From contig JBKBLI010000006.1 in the NCBI GenBank assembly GCA_046296435.1, forward strand, positions 1 to 64,000: a stretch of 64,000 nucleotides of DNA. The letters run 5' to 3'. This document shows, in pieces, positions 56,032 to 64,000 of this stretch. The notes under the pieces were generated by a model. That model saw nothing but the letters and a program-made list of their open reading frames with translations. It made no database searches and was not told the origin of the DNA. A program made the translations under genes and the position numbers. Source of the DNA: M3007 sp046296435 (GTDB lineage Bacteria; Bacteroidota; Bacteroidia; Chitinophagales; Saprospiraceae). How positions within the stretch are numbered: position 1 is the stretch's first letter; each line of letters begins with the position of its first letter.

Positions 56032-57235
56032 CGTGTTGCGCGATAATGTGTTCGAGTTGCGCGATGCGGTCCGCCCAGGAGTTGCCTTGAGCCGCCTGCG
56101 CGCGCCGGCGTTTGGCCTTGTCTGTTTGATCGACTATGGCGGCATCAATGAGACGCACAAATTCGTCGGAGGTTTCAGCCAAATAGATGTACTGTGCAAA
56201 AGTACGAATATCTTCTGAAAAAGCGGTCGAAATCACACTTTTGCCGGCGGCCAGGTACTCGTTGATTTTCAGCGGATAGATGCAAGCCGTCAGCGGGTTG
56301 CACAAAAACGGAAGCAATACGCAGTCCATGTGTTGCAGTAAAGCGGGCAACTGCGCGATGGGTCTGGCGCCCGTGAGTACAACGTTGGGCAAGGCCTGCA
56401 ATCCGGATTCGGCTACCTGCGGACTATTGATTGGCCCTACGATGAGAAATATCTTGTCCGGATGCGCCCGGGCGGCTTGGGTCAGCAATCCGTAGTCGAT
56501 ACGCAAGGGGTCGAGGTTGCCCGTAAACCCGACCACGGGACCGCTTCGGTCGGCCAGTTCCGCGGGCCGCTCGAAGCGCTCGGTCAGCGCGCGTCCGAAT
56601 AGGCGGGTATCAGCCGCGTTGTGAAACAGGCTCAGGCGCCTTGCGTAGGGTTGGCACAAGGCGTACAGCCCGCGCGAAGTGCACAGCGTATGGTCCGCGT
56701 TGCGCATGGCTTCGCGTTCCAGGGCTACGCCATGGCGGCGGGTGTAGGGGTCTTGGCTGATCTCGTCGATGCAGTGGTAGATCCGAATGCGGGCGCCCAG
56801 GCGGTCTGGGATGCTGCCCAGGAAGAAGGGGTTGTAGCAGTTGATATATACGAAGCCCGACCCAATGCCGTATTTTCGGAGGGCTTTGTGCAGCGCGCGC
56901 AACACGATGGCCTGATTGACGCGGTGCAAAAGCCGATGCACCGGCCCAGGGGGCAGCCAGTTGATGGGCAGGACGGCGGGCGGCGTCGCCACCCAGATCT
57001 CTTTGCCCTGCTCCCGCAGCGTCTCGTAGGCGTTTCTGCCGCTCAGGATACGGGTCAGGCGCCTGCGCAGCGCTGGGTCGCGCCGCCAGCCAAGCGCGAT
57101 ATCCTTCAAAGTGTAGGGATGATTGATGTATAAAATACGGCAGCGTCCCGCCAGTTCGCGGGCCATGCTCAGCGACACCGACGAGTAAGGGTTGTCGCTG
57201 CGGAACAGGGTCATGAATACGTAATCTGCGGCCAT
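56018..57235 (-). CDS. GT4-like (family 1) glycosyltransferase
   Basis: The 405-residue cytoplasmic protein has a GT-B fold pattern: N-terminal acceptor domain starting VFMTLFRSDNPYSSVS, a central IYHCIDEISQDPYTRR, the linker VVGFTGNLDPLRIDYGLL, and the C-terminal donor domain with IFLIVGPINSPQ, LPALLQHMDCVLLPF and YPLKINEYLAAGKSVIST (KxxEYxAxG type). It begins the operon with the microprotein, the polymerase and the TolC-like gene. The sugar donor cannot be named. Confidence 0.92.
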   Translation of the reverse strand: MAADYVFMTLFRSDNPYSSVSLSMARELAGRCRILYINHPYTLKDIALGWRRDPALRRRLTRILSGRNAYETLREQGKEIWVATPPAVLPINWLPPGPVHRLLHRVNQAIVLRALHKALRKYGIGSGFVYINCYNPFFLGSIPDRLGARIRIYHCIDEISQDPYTRRHGVALEREAMRNADHTLCTSRGLYALCQPYARRLSLFHNAADTRLFGRALTERFERPAELADRSGPVVGFTGNLDPLRIDYGLLTQAARAHPDKIFLIVGPINSPQVAESGLQALPNVVLTGARPIAQLPALLQHMDCVLLPFLCNPLTACIYPLKINEYLAAGKSVISTAFSEDIRTFAQYIYLAETSDEFVRLIDAAIVDQTDKAKRRRAQAAQGNSWADRIAQLEHIIAQHDEQV

Positions 57236-57312
57236 GCTGTTTTTTGTCGGTGAGCGCTTCGGCGCCGTGGACGGGTTGACAAGGTGCTGCGCTTATTCGC
57301 TTGTTGGCGCGT

Positions 57313-57975
57313 TTACAGGCGCAGTCCGAGCGTAAAATACAGCGAATGCGCCTGCCAACCGTTAGGAAGCGGCGGATTGGGCCAGCGGCGCGGGTTGTAC
57401 ATGAACAATACCGAATGCACCCAGCGGGCCTGTATGCTCAAATAGGGGTGGGGTTGCAGGCTGAGTCCAAGTATGACGCTGAGGTCGTCTTTTTTCAAAA
57501 AATCGGGCGCCACAAGCGACAGGCTGCTCAACGGATCCACCTTGGAGCCGATGAAACGGGCATACGAGGCGCCGGCCATCAGGCGCCAGCGGCGGTATTC
57601 GGGGGCGTCGTCGTCGCCGGCAATGAGGGCGCTCAAGCCGTAGTTCCAGAGCACAGGGACCTCGATGTAATCGGTGCGCAGGCTGAAATCGAACGACAGA
57701 TCGTCGGCGTCGCGCCGGATGAACTGGCTTTGTGAGCCGCGTTGGGCGTAGAGCAGTTCGAGGCTGAGTGCGTTGCGTTCGTCAAGGCGCGCCTCTGCGC
57801 GCACCCCGGCCGTCAGACCCAGCTTGTTGTAGCCGTCCGAATCGTCGCCGTTGATTTGCGAAGCCGTGATACCGGCCACGAGGCCGCCGCTGAAGCGCGA
57901 CGCCCCTTGGGCCGAAGCTGTAGCGGCGGCGGCACATACGGCGATCCAAAGAAGAAATAGTTTTTGCTGAATCAT
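57313..57975 (-). CDS. PorT-like outer-membrane beta-barrel protein
   Basis: From the ATG at 57975 the 220-residue product has a signal peptide (LFLLWIAVCAAAATASAQ), then FSGGLVAGITASQINGDD, YNKLGLTAGVRAEARLDERNALSLELLYAQRG and a C-terminal strand ending TLGLRL. This matches the small PorT-family/outer-membrane beta-barrel class of Bacteroidota. It overlaps the DUF4153 gene by four bases (ATGA), so the two are coupled. A longer in-frame extension lies inside the DUF4153 gene and is not a real start. Confidence 0.8.
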   Translation of the reverse strand: MIQQKLFLLWIAVCAAAATASAQGASRFSGGLVAGITASQINGDDSDGYNKLGLTAGVRAEARLDERNALSLELLYAQRGSQSQFIRRDADDLSFDFSLRTDYIEVPVLWNYGLSALIAGDDDAPEYRRWRLMAGASYARFIGSKVDPLSSLSLVAPDFLKKDDLSVILGLSLQPHPYLSIQARWVHSVLFMYNPRRWPNPPLPNGWQAHSLYFTLGLRL

Positions 57976-59867
57976 CTTTTTTTCAAAAAACACACGCCTT
58001 GAAGCGAATTTGCATAGAAAACAGAATCTCGTTGTCGCAGGTCGGCGATCTCTACTATCAGCAGCATATCGTGGCTTTGGCCGCGCAGTTTGACCTGTTG
58101 GTCTTTGCCGCGCAGGTACCTGGTGTTGTATTCGGCCGGCAAATCTCGCCAGTAGCGCAGCGCACTTTGGAGCGGGAAGCGGTCGATGACCTTCGAGGCG
58201 CCATTGCCGCTTTGCCAACACTCAAGCATATTGCCATCTTTCGAAAGCTGAACAAACATACCCTCGTTGATTGGCGTCTGAATCCCGATCTTGAGGAACC
58301 AGTCGTATCTTTCGTCGATCGGTATCGCGGTCCACATATCCTCATGGTGCGCCATGACATTGACGAAACCCGCTCCTTCAGCACCCGATAAATACGAGCT
58401 AATGTTGAGCCATTGGGCGAGCGCGCCGGCGTTGTCGTACTTCTTGCGCTCCTCCGTCGTGAAGGGGAACAAGTGCAGTATGCGATGGATCTCCTTTTTT
58501 TTGTCAAAGTACGCCAATCTCGAATTCAGATCGTTCGCAGCTTCAAAATCCAACAGGTCTTTGCCGCGTTTGGCAAAACCATTTTCGAAGCGGTCTTTCA
58601 AGATAAGCTCGCGCTTCAGACGCGCCAACTGGCTGCGGTTAGATACCTCAAAGGCGTTGAACGGCCCGAACGAAAACGCCAGCGCAAAAACGATCAGCGA
58701 GATCGGTATGAAACGAATGTCGTCTTTTTTGGAAAAGAAAAAATACAGACAACTGAGCGCCAGCCATACGCCTGTGTGCGCCGTCAGGAAGCGCGCTTCC
58801 GTCACGCCATAGTCGTTGATACGCCGCCCGATAGCCACAAAAAGCAGTGCAATCACCGGAGCGGCAGCCACCCAAAACCAACGCCCATAGATCCGCACAA
58901 TCGGGCTGTCATCCTGCCGGGGATTCTGGTAATTGAGCAGCCACGTAAAAATACCAGCCACGGAGAATCCCAGCGCGAGGCTTCCCACCCAGCCGCGCGG
59001 CAATTCCCACTTGAGCAAGATCTGGCCTGCATAGGCATACAAAATCAGAAAATATATCGCCACAATCGGGATCAGAATGTATTTGCACAGGTTGCGCAAT
59101 ACGACATCCAATTGGGCGTCGTCTTCATCAAAAGTAAATTTGCGCGGCGCGTGCCAGAGGAAATACACCGTCAGAAAACCGCCAAACACCAAGGCTNNNN
59201 NNNNNNNNNNNNNNNNNNNNNNNNNNNNNNNNNNNNNNNNNNNNNNNNNNNNNNNNNNNNNNNNNNNNNNNNNNNNNNNNNNNNNNNNNNNNNNNGCCAA
59301 TCGCAGATACACACGCGAGTAAAAATTGATGTCAAACAAGCGATCTACAGCCACAATCGCAAACGTCAAGCCCAAGAAAATGACCAACGCATATAAGCCG
59401 CCCACCACAAAATGCGCAAACAAATGCCGGTTGTACTCCCAAAAATCTGCAACCGAGGCCCGACGCAGGTACGGCGCCACAGCCGCAAACAAGTGCGCCG
59501 AAAACAACAGGGAGAAATAACGCGGCAGTTCCACATTATAGAAATGCCCTCCCTCCGTTTCGCCGATGAAAAAGTAATAGCCTGCCAAAGCGGCGACCCC
59601 CAACCCCTGCGCCAACCACAAACGGCCCACAGCCCACTCCCTGCTCTCGCCCAACACCTTCAGCGCAAACAACCACGGCATGCCCAACTGACCCAACATC
59701 CAGAGCTTGTACCATACCTGAGACGCGCTTTTGGGCCATACGGCATAATCCGCCAATACCCACACCGCCGCTACGCCGACAGCCGCTGCAAGGCATACCC
59801 CCGGGAAACGACGCAGCACAGACTCTAAGGACTCCGCAATCAGACCCAGTGATGGAAATTTGAACAT
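57972..59867 (-). CDS. DUF4153 multi-pass membrane protein with an assembly gap
   Basis: The protein has about eleven or twelve hydrophobic helices in the first 400 residues, then a C-terminal soluble domain (about 440-630) with LDFEAANDLNSRLAYFDKKKEIHRIL, the pattern of DUF4153 proteins. These are membrane proteins of unknown function common in Bacteroidota. The 99 N between 59197 and 59295 remove about 33 codons near residues 191-224; the frame is preserved on either side, but the true length of the gap is unknown. Function is not assigned. Confidence 0.8.
   Translation of the reverse strand: MFKFPSLGLIAESLESVLRRFPGVCLAAAVGVAAVWVLADYAVWPKSASQVWYKLWMLGQLGMPWLFALKVLGESREWAVGRLWLAQGLGVAALAGYYFFIGETEGGHFYNVELPRYFSLLFSAHLFAAVAPYLRRASVADFWEYNRHLFAHFVVGGLYALVIFLGLTFAIVAVDRLFDINFYSRVYLRLXXXXXXXXXXXXXXXXXXXXXXXXXXXXXXXXXXALVFGGFLTVYFLWHAPRKFTFDEDDAQLDVVLRNLCKYILIPIVAIYFLILYAYAGQILLKWELPRGWVGSLALGFSVAGIFTWLLNYQNPRQDDSPIVRIYGRWFWVAAAPVIALLFVAIGRRINDYGVTEARFLTAHTGVWLALSCLYFFFSKKDDIRFIPISLIVFALAFSFGPFNAFEVSNRSQLARLKRELILKDRFENGFAKRGKDLLDFEAANDLNSRLAYFDKKKEIHRILHLFPFTTEERKKYDNAGALAQWLNISSYLSGAEGAGFVNVMAHHEDMWTAIPIDERYDWFLKIGIQTPINEGMFVQLSKDGNMLECWQSGNGASKVIDRFPLQSALRYWRDLPAEYNTRYLRGKDQQVKLRGQSHDMLLIVEIADLRQRDSVFYANSLQGVCFLKKR
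59197..59295. other. Assembly gap (99 N)
   Basis: A run of N inside the DUF4153 gene. Its length may be an estimate from read pairs; the surrounding frame is consistent with a multiple of three. Confidence 0.99.
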
Positions 59868-59926
59868 ATAGTCGCCATTTTGCTGTCAAATGTACGCCTC
59901 TTGGTTCTTAATTGGCCTCAAAAACG

Positions 59927-59934
59927 TATCTTTG
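59927..59934 (+). promoter_or_regulatory. Promoter -7 box (TATCTTTG) of the gene at 59953
   Basis: A full match to TAnnTTTG, 18 bases before the ATG at 59953. The divergent DUF4153 gene starts 59 bases upstream. Confidence 0.6.
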
Positions 59935-59952
59935 CGTAAATTTTGGAATGCT

Positions 59953-60519
59953 ATGCGCTTTTTTTTTGAAAAAAAGTTTGTTTTGTTTGCGCTGACAATC
60001 CTCGTCCGGGTCTTCCAGCCAACACTTCTGGACGCTCAGGGATCCTTCCCCAAAGACTGGGAAGGCATCTGGAGCGGCGAACTGCAGATCTACAACGCCA
60101 AAGGCAAAGCGCAAGGCGTAACCATGACGCTCGAAATCCTGCCCATCCCCGGTCATCCGGAAGGCCGCTACACCTTTGGATTGGTCTATGGCGACAAATC
60201 CCAGGATTGGCGCCCCTACGAACTCGTCCCGGTCGCGCCCGAGCGCGGCCTGTGGAAAGTCGACGAAAAAAACAGCATCGAACTGGAAAGCTACCTGATC
60301 GGCCCCAAACTGCTCTGCTGGTTCACCGTACAGGATGTTCGGACCCTGTGCGCTTACGAAAAAATATCCCCCGACGAATTGACTTTTGAAGTCGTCAGCG
60401 GCATGGAAAAGCCCGTCAGCCAGACCGGGGGCGTCCAACATGAAGACCAAGAAATACCCCAGGTGAACGCTTTCCCGTTCAGCGTGTTTCAACGCGCTGT
60501 ACTCAAACGACAAAACTGA
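59953..60519 (+). CDS. Secreted protein of unknown function
   Basis: The 188-residue product begins with a basic stretch and hydrophobic segment (FVLFALTILVRVFQPTLLDAQ) that fits a signal peptide. The mature part is beta-rich (GIWSGELQIYNAKGKAQGVTMTLEI, SIELESYLIGPKLLCWFTV), resembling lipocalin-like small beta-barrels of Bacteroidota secreted proteins, but I cannot name a family. The first codons sit on a T9-G-A7 dyad (59959-59975) that encodes FFFEKK. It ends at a strong terminator. Confidence 0.75.
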   Translation: MRFFFEKKFVLFALTILVRVFQPTLLDAQGSFPKDWEGIWSGELQIYNAKGKAQGVTMTLEILPIPGHPEGRYTFGLVYGDKSQDWRPYELVPVAPERGLWKVDEKNSIELESYLIGPKLLCWFTVQDVRTLCAYEKISPDELTFEVVSGMEKPVSQTGGVQHEDQEIPQVNAFPFSVFQRAVLKRQN

Positions 60520-60549
60520 AAAGACCACTTGCCCCCTCGCAAGGATCTC

Positions 60550-60581
60550 GGCGCGCCAGCGCGCCAGATCTGAAGTTTTTT
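60550..60581 (+). terminator. Terminator after the secreted-protein gene
   Basis: GGCGCGC (60550-60556) pairs with GCGCGCC (60559-60565) in a very GC-rich tight hairpin; AGATCTGAAG and then six T follow. Confidence 0.65.
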
Positions 60582-60590
60582 AGAAAAAAA
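60576..60590 (+). repeat. T6-AG-A7 dyad with GAAGGGGTGCGG flank
   Basis: The T half is the U-tract of the preceding terminator; the A half runs into a purine- and G-rich tract, as at 12629. Confidence 0.6.
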
Positions 60591-60836
60591 GAAGGGGTGC
60601 GGACAGCGCGCGCGGGCATGTCCGCCACCCGTCCGCCACCCGCTCTCTACGCCCACACCCACACCCTGCCGCCCGTATCGCTTTTTCGAAAAAAGGCAAT
60701 CGCTTGGGCGCAGGCGCGAAATACAGATTTTTTCATCCCCCAAAAAGAAACCGAGCCTGCCCGCAAAATCAGAACGCCCCGCTGCCGGCTCGAGACAACA
60801 AGGCAAGGTTTTGCAAAAAGATAACGGTTCATCAAC

Positions 60837-62081
60837 ATGTCAAAAAACTGGACGCTCGGCGAAAAAGGACCCGAACTCAGAGCGGAAAAAGAATACGCCG
60901 TGCTCGTGGGTATCATCTATCCCGACTTGGGCGAGGCCATCGCTCAGGAGCACCTCGACGAGTTGGAATTTCTGGCCTATACCGCCGGCGCCGAACCCAT
61001 CAAGCGCTTCACCCAACGCCTGCAACACCCCGACTCCCGCACCTTCGTCGGCAAGGGTAAGGTAGAGGAGATCCGGGCCTATCTCGAACGCCACGAAGAG
61101 GTCAACATGGTCATCTTCGACGATGACCTCAGCGGTAAGCAAACCAACATGCTCGAAGAAGCCCTCAAAGTCAAGATTGTCGATCGCTCCACGCTCATAC
61201 TCGATATCTTCGCCCGCCGCGCCCAGACCGCCCAAGCCAAAACGCAGGTCGAACTCGCCCAGATGAAGTATCTGCTGCCCCGACTGCGCGGCCTGTGGAC
61301 CCACCTTGAGCGGCAACGAGGAGGCATCGGAATGCGGGGTCCGGGCGAGACGCAGATCGAAACCGACCGCCGCATCGTACAGCAGCGCATCAAAAATCTC
61401 GAGTCGCGCCTGCATGAAATAGACCGCCAGGCGCAAACCCAGCGTAAAACCCGCGGCGAACTGGTGCGCGTCGCCCTCGTAGGCTACACCAACGTGGGCA
61501 AAAGTACGTTGATGAACCTCCTGAGTAAATCCGAGGTGTTGGCCGAAAACAAACTTTTCGCCACTCTGGACACCACAGTGCGCAAGGTGGTTTTCAACTA
61601 CATTCCCTTTCTGCTTTCGGATACGGTGGGCTTCATCCGCAAGTTGCCGCACCATCTGATCGAGAGTTTCAAAAGCACCCTCGACGAGGTGCGCGAGTCC
61701 GACATCCTCCTGCATGTGGTCGATATCTCCCATCCGCAGTACGAAGATCACGTCAAGACCGTGCGCGCCACGCTCGAAGAGCTCGGCGCGGCAGAAAAGC
61801 CCGCTATCATGGTGTTCAACAAAATCGATCTGTTCCGCGAACGCTACTTCGATCAACTGCTCCAGCCCGCCGAGCGCGAGGAGATCGAACGCGAATTGCA
61901 CGAAAAACTGGCCCGCCTCTACGGCGAAAACGTATTGATCTCGGCCCATAGCAAAGAGGGGATGATCGGGTTTCGCGACCGACTGATCCGGCTCGTCAAA
62001 GAAGAATATGTGGTGCGCTATCCGCACCAGGTGAAGAAGCTGGGTTTTTACAGCGAATATGTCGAAACGGACGAAGAGTAA
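60837..62081 (+). CDS. hflX: GTPase HflX
   Basis: HflX is a ribosome-associated GTPase that splits stalled or stressed ribosomes. The 414-residue protein has the HflX N-terminal domain (FVGKGKVEEIRAYL, VIFDDDLSGKQTNMLEEAL), the GMRGPGETQIETDRR linker, G1 GYTNVGKST (216-224), G2/G3 around FATLDTTVRKV and DTVGFIRKLPHHL, and G4 NKIDL. Length and order are normal. Confidence 0.97.
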   Translation: MSKNWTLGEKGPELRAEKEYAVLVGIIYPDLGEAIAQEHLDELEFLAYTAGAEPIKRFTQRLQHPDSRTFVGKGKVEEIRAYLERHEEVNMVIFDDDLSGKQTNMLEEALKVKIVDRSTLILDIFARRAQTAQAKTQVELAQMKYLLPRLRGLWTHLERQRGGIGMRGPGETQIETDRRIVQQRIKNLESRLHEIDRQAQTQRKTRGELVRVALVGYTNVGKSTLMNLLSKSEVLAENKLFATLDTTVRKVVFNYIPFLLSDTVGFIRKLPHHLIESFKSTLDEVRESDILLHVVDISHPQYEDHVKTVRATLEELGAAEKPAIMVFNKIDLFRERYFDQLLQPAEREEIERELHEKLARLYGENVLISAHSKEGMIGFRDRLIRLVKEEYVVRYPHQVKKLGFYSEYVETDEE

Positions 62082-62266
62082 GCGCCACCGTATTATTTTT
62101 CCGCCTCAGCGCACAAAAAAAACTTGACAAAAATTGAGCGAAAAACGACCCAATATTCACTTCGTGACAGCGGCGCATGCGGCGCTACCGGTTTCAAAAA
62201 TCGCTCAACGACAAGCATACATACAAAATCGTCGATCCGCCCCCATCGGCACAAACGACCGCAGCC

Positions 62267-63379
62267 ATGGCAGAACAAACAGAAAAATACGCCGCTATCC
62301 ACTATCACGACTACCTGAAGCTCGATCAAGTGCTTGGCGCCCAACAACTCCGCAGCGCACGCATCGACGCTGCGCCCGCCCACGACGAGATGCTCTTCAT
62401 CATTGTCCACCAGGTCTATGAACTGTGGTTCAAGCAGATCATACACGAATTGACATCCGTAGCCGCGATGTTCTCGGGCGGGCATGTGGACGAGCGCAAC
62501 ATCGGCGTGGCCGTAGCCCGCCTCAATCGGGTGATCGAAATACAAAAGCTGCTCATCCAGCAGGTGCAGGTGCTCGAGACCATGACCCCGCTTGACTTTC
62601 TGGATTTCAGGGCTTACTTATTCCCTGCCTCTGGTTTTCAGAGTTATCAGTTTCGGGTTGTAGAGGTGATGCTCGGATTGCGCGAATCCGAGCGACTCAC
62701 CTACAACAACCAACCCTACTATACCGCCTTCGACGAAATCCGTCGGCGCGAGTTAGAGCAGCTACAGTCAGCGCCTTCTATGTTCGAACTGGTGCAGGAT
62801 TGGTTGGAGCGCACTCCGTTTTTGCAATACGCCGATTTTGATTTTTTAGAAAAATATAAGTCTGCGGTCACCGATATGCTCGCGCGCGAGGCGGAAGCCA
62901 TCCGCCATTCCGATTACCTGAGCGACGCCGACAAAACAGGCCGCTTGGCCATGTTGGGCGGCACAGAGACTTTTTTCAAAAACGTATTGGATCAGGCGGC
63001 GCACGAGGCGGCGCTCCAGAGCGGCCAGACCCGCCTTTCGTATCGGGCTACCTTAGCTGCGTTGTTCATCAATCTGTACCGCGACGAGCCTATTCTGCAC
63101 CTGCCGTACAGGTTGCTTACCAGTCTGGTAGAGATCGACGAGCATTTCACCACCTGGCGCTACCGGCACGCGCAGATGGTACTCCGCATGCTGGGCCGCA
63201 AAATTGGCACCGGCGGCTCCTCCGGCCATAAGTACCTACACGACACCGCCGTCCGTCACCACATCTTTACAGATTTTCACCATATCTCTACGCTTCTGAT
63301 TCCGCGTTCCGAACTGCCTGTTTTGCCGCCCCAGATCAAGCGACAGTTGGGCTTTTATTACGGGGTAGGGCAGGACTGA
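62267..63379 (+). CDS. kynA: Tryptophan 2,3-dioxygenase
   Basis: TDO is a heme enzyme that opens the indole ring of L-tryptophan to N-formylkynurenine, the first step of the kynurenine pathway. The 370-residue protein has His48 in IIVHQVYELWFKQI, Arg130 in GFQSYQFRVVEVMLG, heme ligand His301 in FTTWRYRHAQMV and substrate-binding GTGGSSG (314-320). ATG at 62267 begins the conserved region; the upstream frame has no family sequence. The ACMSD-type gene 10 kb away acts later in the same pathway; kynureninase and other steps are not in the window. Confidence 0.96.
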   Translation: MAEQTEKYAAIHYHDYLKLDQVLGAQQLRSARIDAAPAHDEMLFIIVHQVYELWFKQIIHELTSVAAMFSGGHVDERNIGVAVARLNRVIEIQKLLIQQVQVLETMTPLDFLDFRAYLFPASGFQSYQFRVVEVMLGLRESERLTYNNQPYYTAFDEIRRRELEQLQSAPSMFELVQDWLERTPFLQYADFDFLEKYKSAVTDMLAREAEAIRHSDYLSDADKTGRLAMLGGTETFFKNVLDQAAHEAALQSGQTRLSYRATLAALFINLYRDEPILHLPYRLLTSLVEIDEHFTTWRYRHAQMVLRMLGRKIGTGGSSGHKYLHDTAVRHHIFTDFHHISTLLIPRSELPVLPPQIKRQLGFYYGVGQD

Positions 63380-63456
63380 TTGCGCCGCCGGGGCTTCGCC
63401 TGCGTCGGCGCGCAGGGTGCGGCGTCAGAGGCGGGGGCACAGCGCGCTCAGGCGCT

Positions 63457-64000
63457 TCATCCGCCGTAGAAGAAGCGCGCCAAAATCCAGGCTGCCATGC
63501 CTACGGCGTACCCGACCCACACTTCGCGCACCGTATGCGCGCGAATGGCCAGACGCGCCGAGCCTGTCAGACCGGCCAATACCAGTAGCGTGGCGGCGCC
63601 CCACAGATAATCCAATTGCAAAACCCCGCCAAACGCCGGCAAATGGATGCTCGGCGGTTTCCAATCAATCCAGGTGAACAAAGCCAAGCCCGCCAAGCCG
63701 CTTACGCCGACGGCGTGCACGCTGACTTTCAAAAACAAATTGATGAAAAAAGAAAGAAAAAGCCCGATGGCCCCGCCCAGAATAAATTGCCTGAACAACA
63801 AAGGCGTCGTATTTGTACTCGCCAGATTCTGAAAAAGCCACAGAAAAAAAACGCCTGCAATGATGTATGGCCCTGTCCGTTCTTTTTGTTCGCGAAGCGA
63901 CCAGTCGCTAATCAGCCCAAGCGGCTTGAGTAAAAAGATGCCCAAACCGGGTATCACCGTGGTGGCCGCAGTCACGGTAATAAGCAGCAGCAAGGCTTTG
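63457..64000 (-). CDS. PAP2-like multi-pass membrane protein, 5' end outside window
   Basis: At least 178 residues are visible, and the frame is open to the window edge, so the N-terminus is missing. It has four to five hydrophobic segments, a VHAVGVSG segment in the place of the PSGH motif and ARLAIRAHTVREVWVGYAVG, which resembles the last PAP2 motif SRxxxxxHxxxD with E for D. This fits a PAP2-superfamily phosphatase-like protein acting on a lipid or isoprenoid phosphate. Because two motifs are altered, catalytic activity is uncertain. Confidence 0.65.
   Translation of the reverse strand, partial: KALLLLITVTAATTVIPGLGIFLLKPLGLISDWSLREQKERTGPYIIAGVFFLWLFQNLASTNTTPLLFRQFILGGAIGLFLSFFINLFLKVSVHAVGVSGLAGLALFTWIDWKPPSIHLPAFGGVLQLDYLWGAATLLVLAGLTGSARLAIRAHTVREVWVGYAVGMAAWILARFFYGG

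Larger units (their letters stand above)
60520..60836. other. Intergenic stretch of 317 bases
   Basis: It contains the terminator at 60550-60581, the flanked dyad at 60576-60590 and a further T5-CG-A6 dyad at 60682-60694. No promoter for hflX is clear and no coding sequence is seen. Confidence 0.6.

Overview
The window looks like a chromosomal segment from a member of the Bacteroidota, probably a GC-rich Saprospiria-like lineage. The reasons are several large secreted proteins with PKD, SprB-like or choice-of-anchor modules and a C-terminal type IX secretion (T9SS) sorting domain, a carboxypeptidase-regulatory-domain TonB-dependent receptor, a putative porin, a GbsR-type regulator, many promoters with the Bacteroidota -7 box TAnnTTTG, and no obvious Shine-Dalgarno sequences. 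The family-level placement is inference. A run of 99 N at 59197-59295 shows this is a scaffold from a draft or metagenome assembly. I saw no tRNA, rRNA, CRISPR array, transposase or phage gene.

Layout. 1-879 is the 3' part of a WD40 protein. 1013-5645 (minus) holds a LysM protein, a lipoprotein, ribH and a TonB-dependent receptor. kdsB (plus) and a beta-barrel protein (minus) converge at 6450. 7236-12548 is a giant zinc metalloprotease with 16 PKD units. 12885-16667 has a DUF1573 protein, a DUF3089 hydrolase, a DinB-like protein and rimO. 16681-25020 is a minus-strand run: an orphan membrane fusion protein, mtaB, two small secreted proteins, a 945-residue T9SS cargo and uvrB. 25566-27520 has an aldehyde dehydrogenase and a MazG-like protein. 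27620-33319 (minus) is the translation block tsf, rpsB, rpsI, rplM, followed by metK, a GbsR regulator and a BatC-like TPR protein.

33618-37064 is a T9SS BNR-repeat protein. After two minus-strand genes comes a long plus-strand series (38902-52383): rfbD, an HD hydrolase, a YgjP-type metallopeptidase, a methyltransferase, nhaC, fabI, a porin, a 1233-residue T9SS cargo and an ACMSD-type decarboxylase. 52390-59867 (minus) contains thiL, a compact surface-polysaccharide operon (glycosyltransferase, a 37-residue membrane microprotein, an O-antigen ligase-like protein and a TolC-like protein, linked by two 14-nt overlaps), a beta-barrel protein and a DUF4153 protein. The window ends with a secreted protein, hflX, tryptophan 2,3-dioxygenase and a PAP2-like membrane protein cut by the window edge.

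Genes that plausibly work together: rplM-rpsI-rpsB and tsf (translation); the polysaccharide operon; tryptophan dioxygenase and ACMSD (two steps of the kynurenine route); the four T9SS cargos with porin and TonB receptor (cell surface); and rimO, mtaB and hflX (ribosome and tRNA maintenance). No complete new system such as a defence island is evident. The most unusual signals are the recent 477-bp in-frame duplication in the PKD protease, the translationally coupled microprotein in the polysaccharide operon, and a dispersed T-run/A-run dyad, often flanked by a GGGCGCG-type tract, found between genes.
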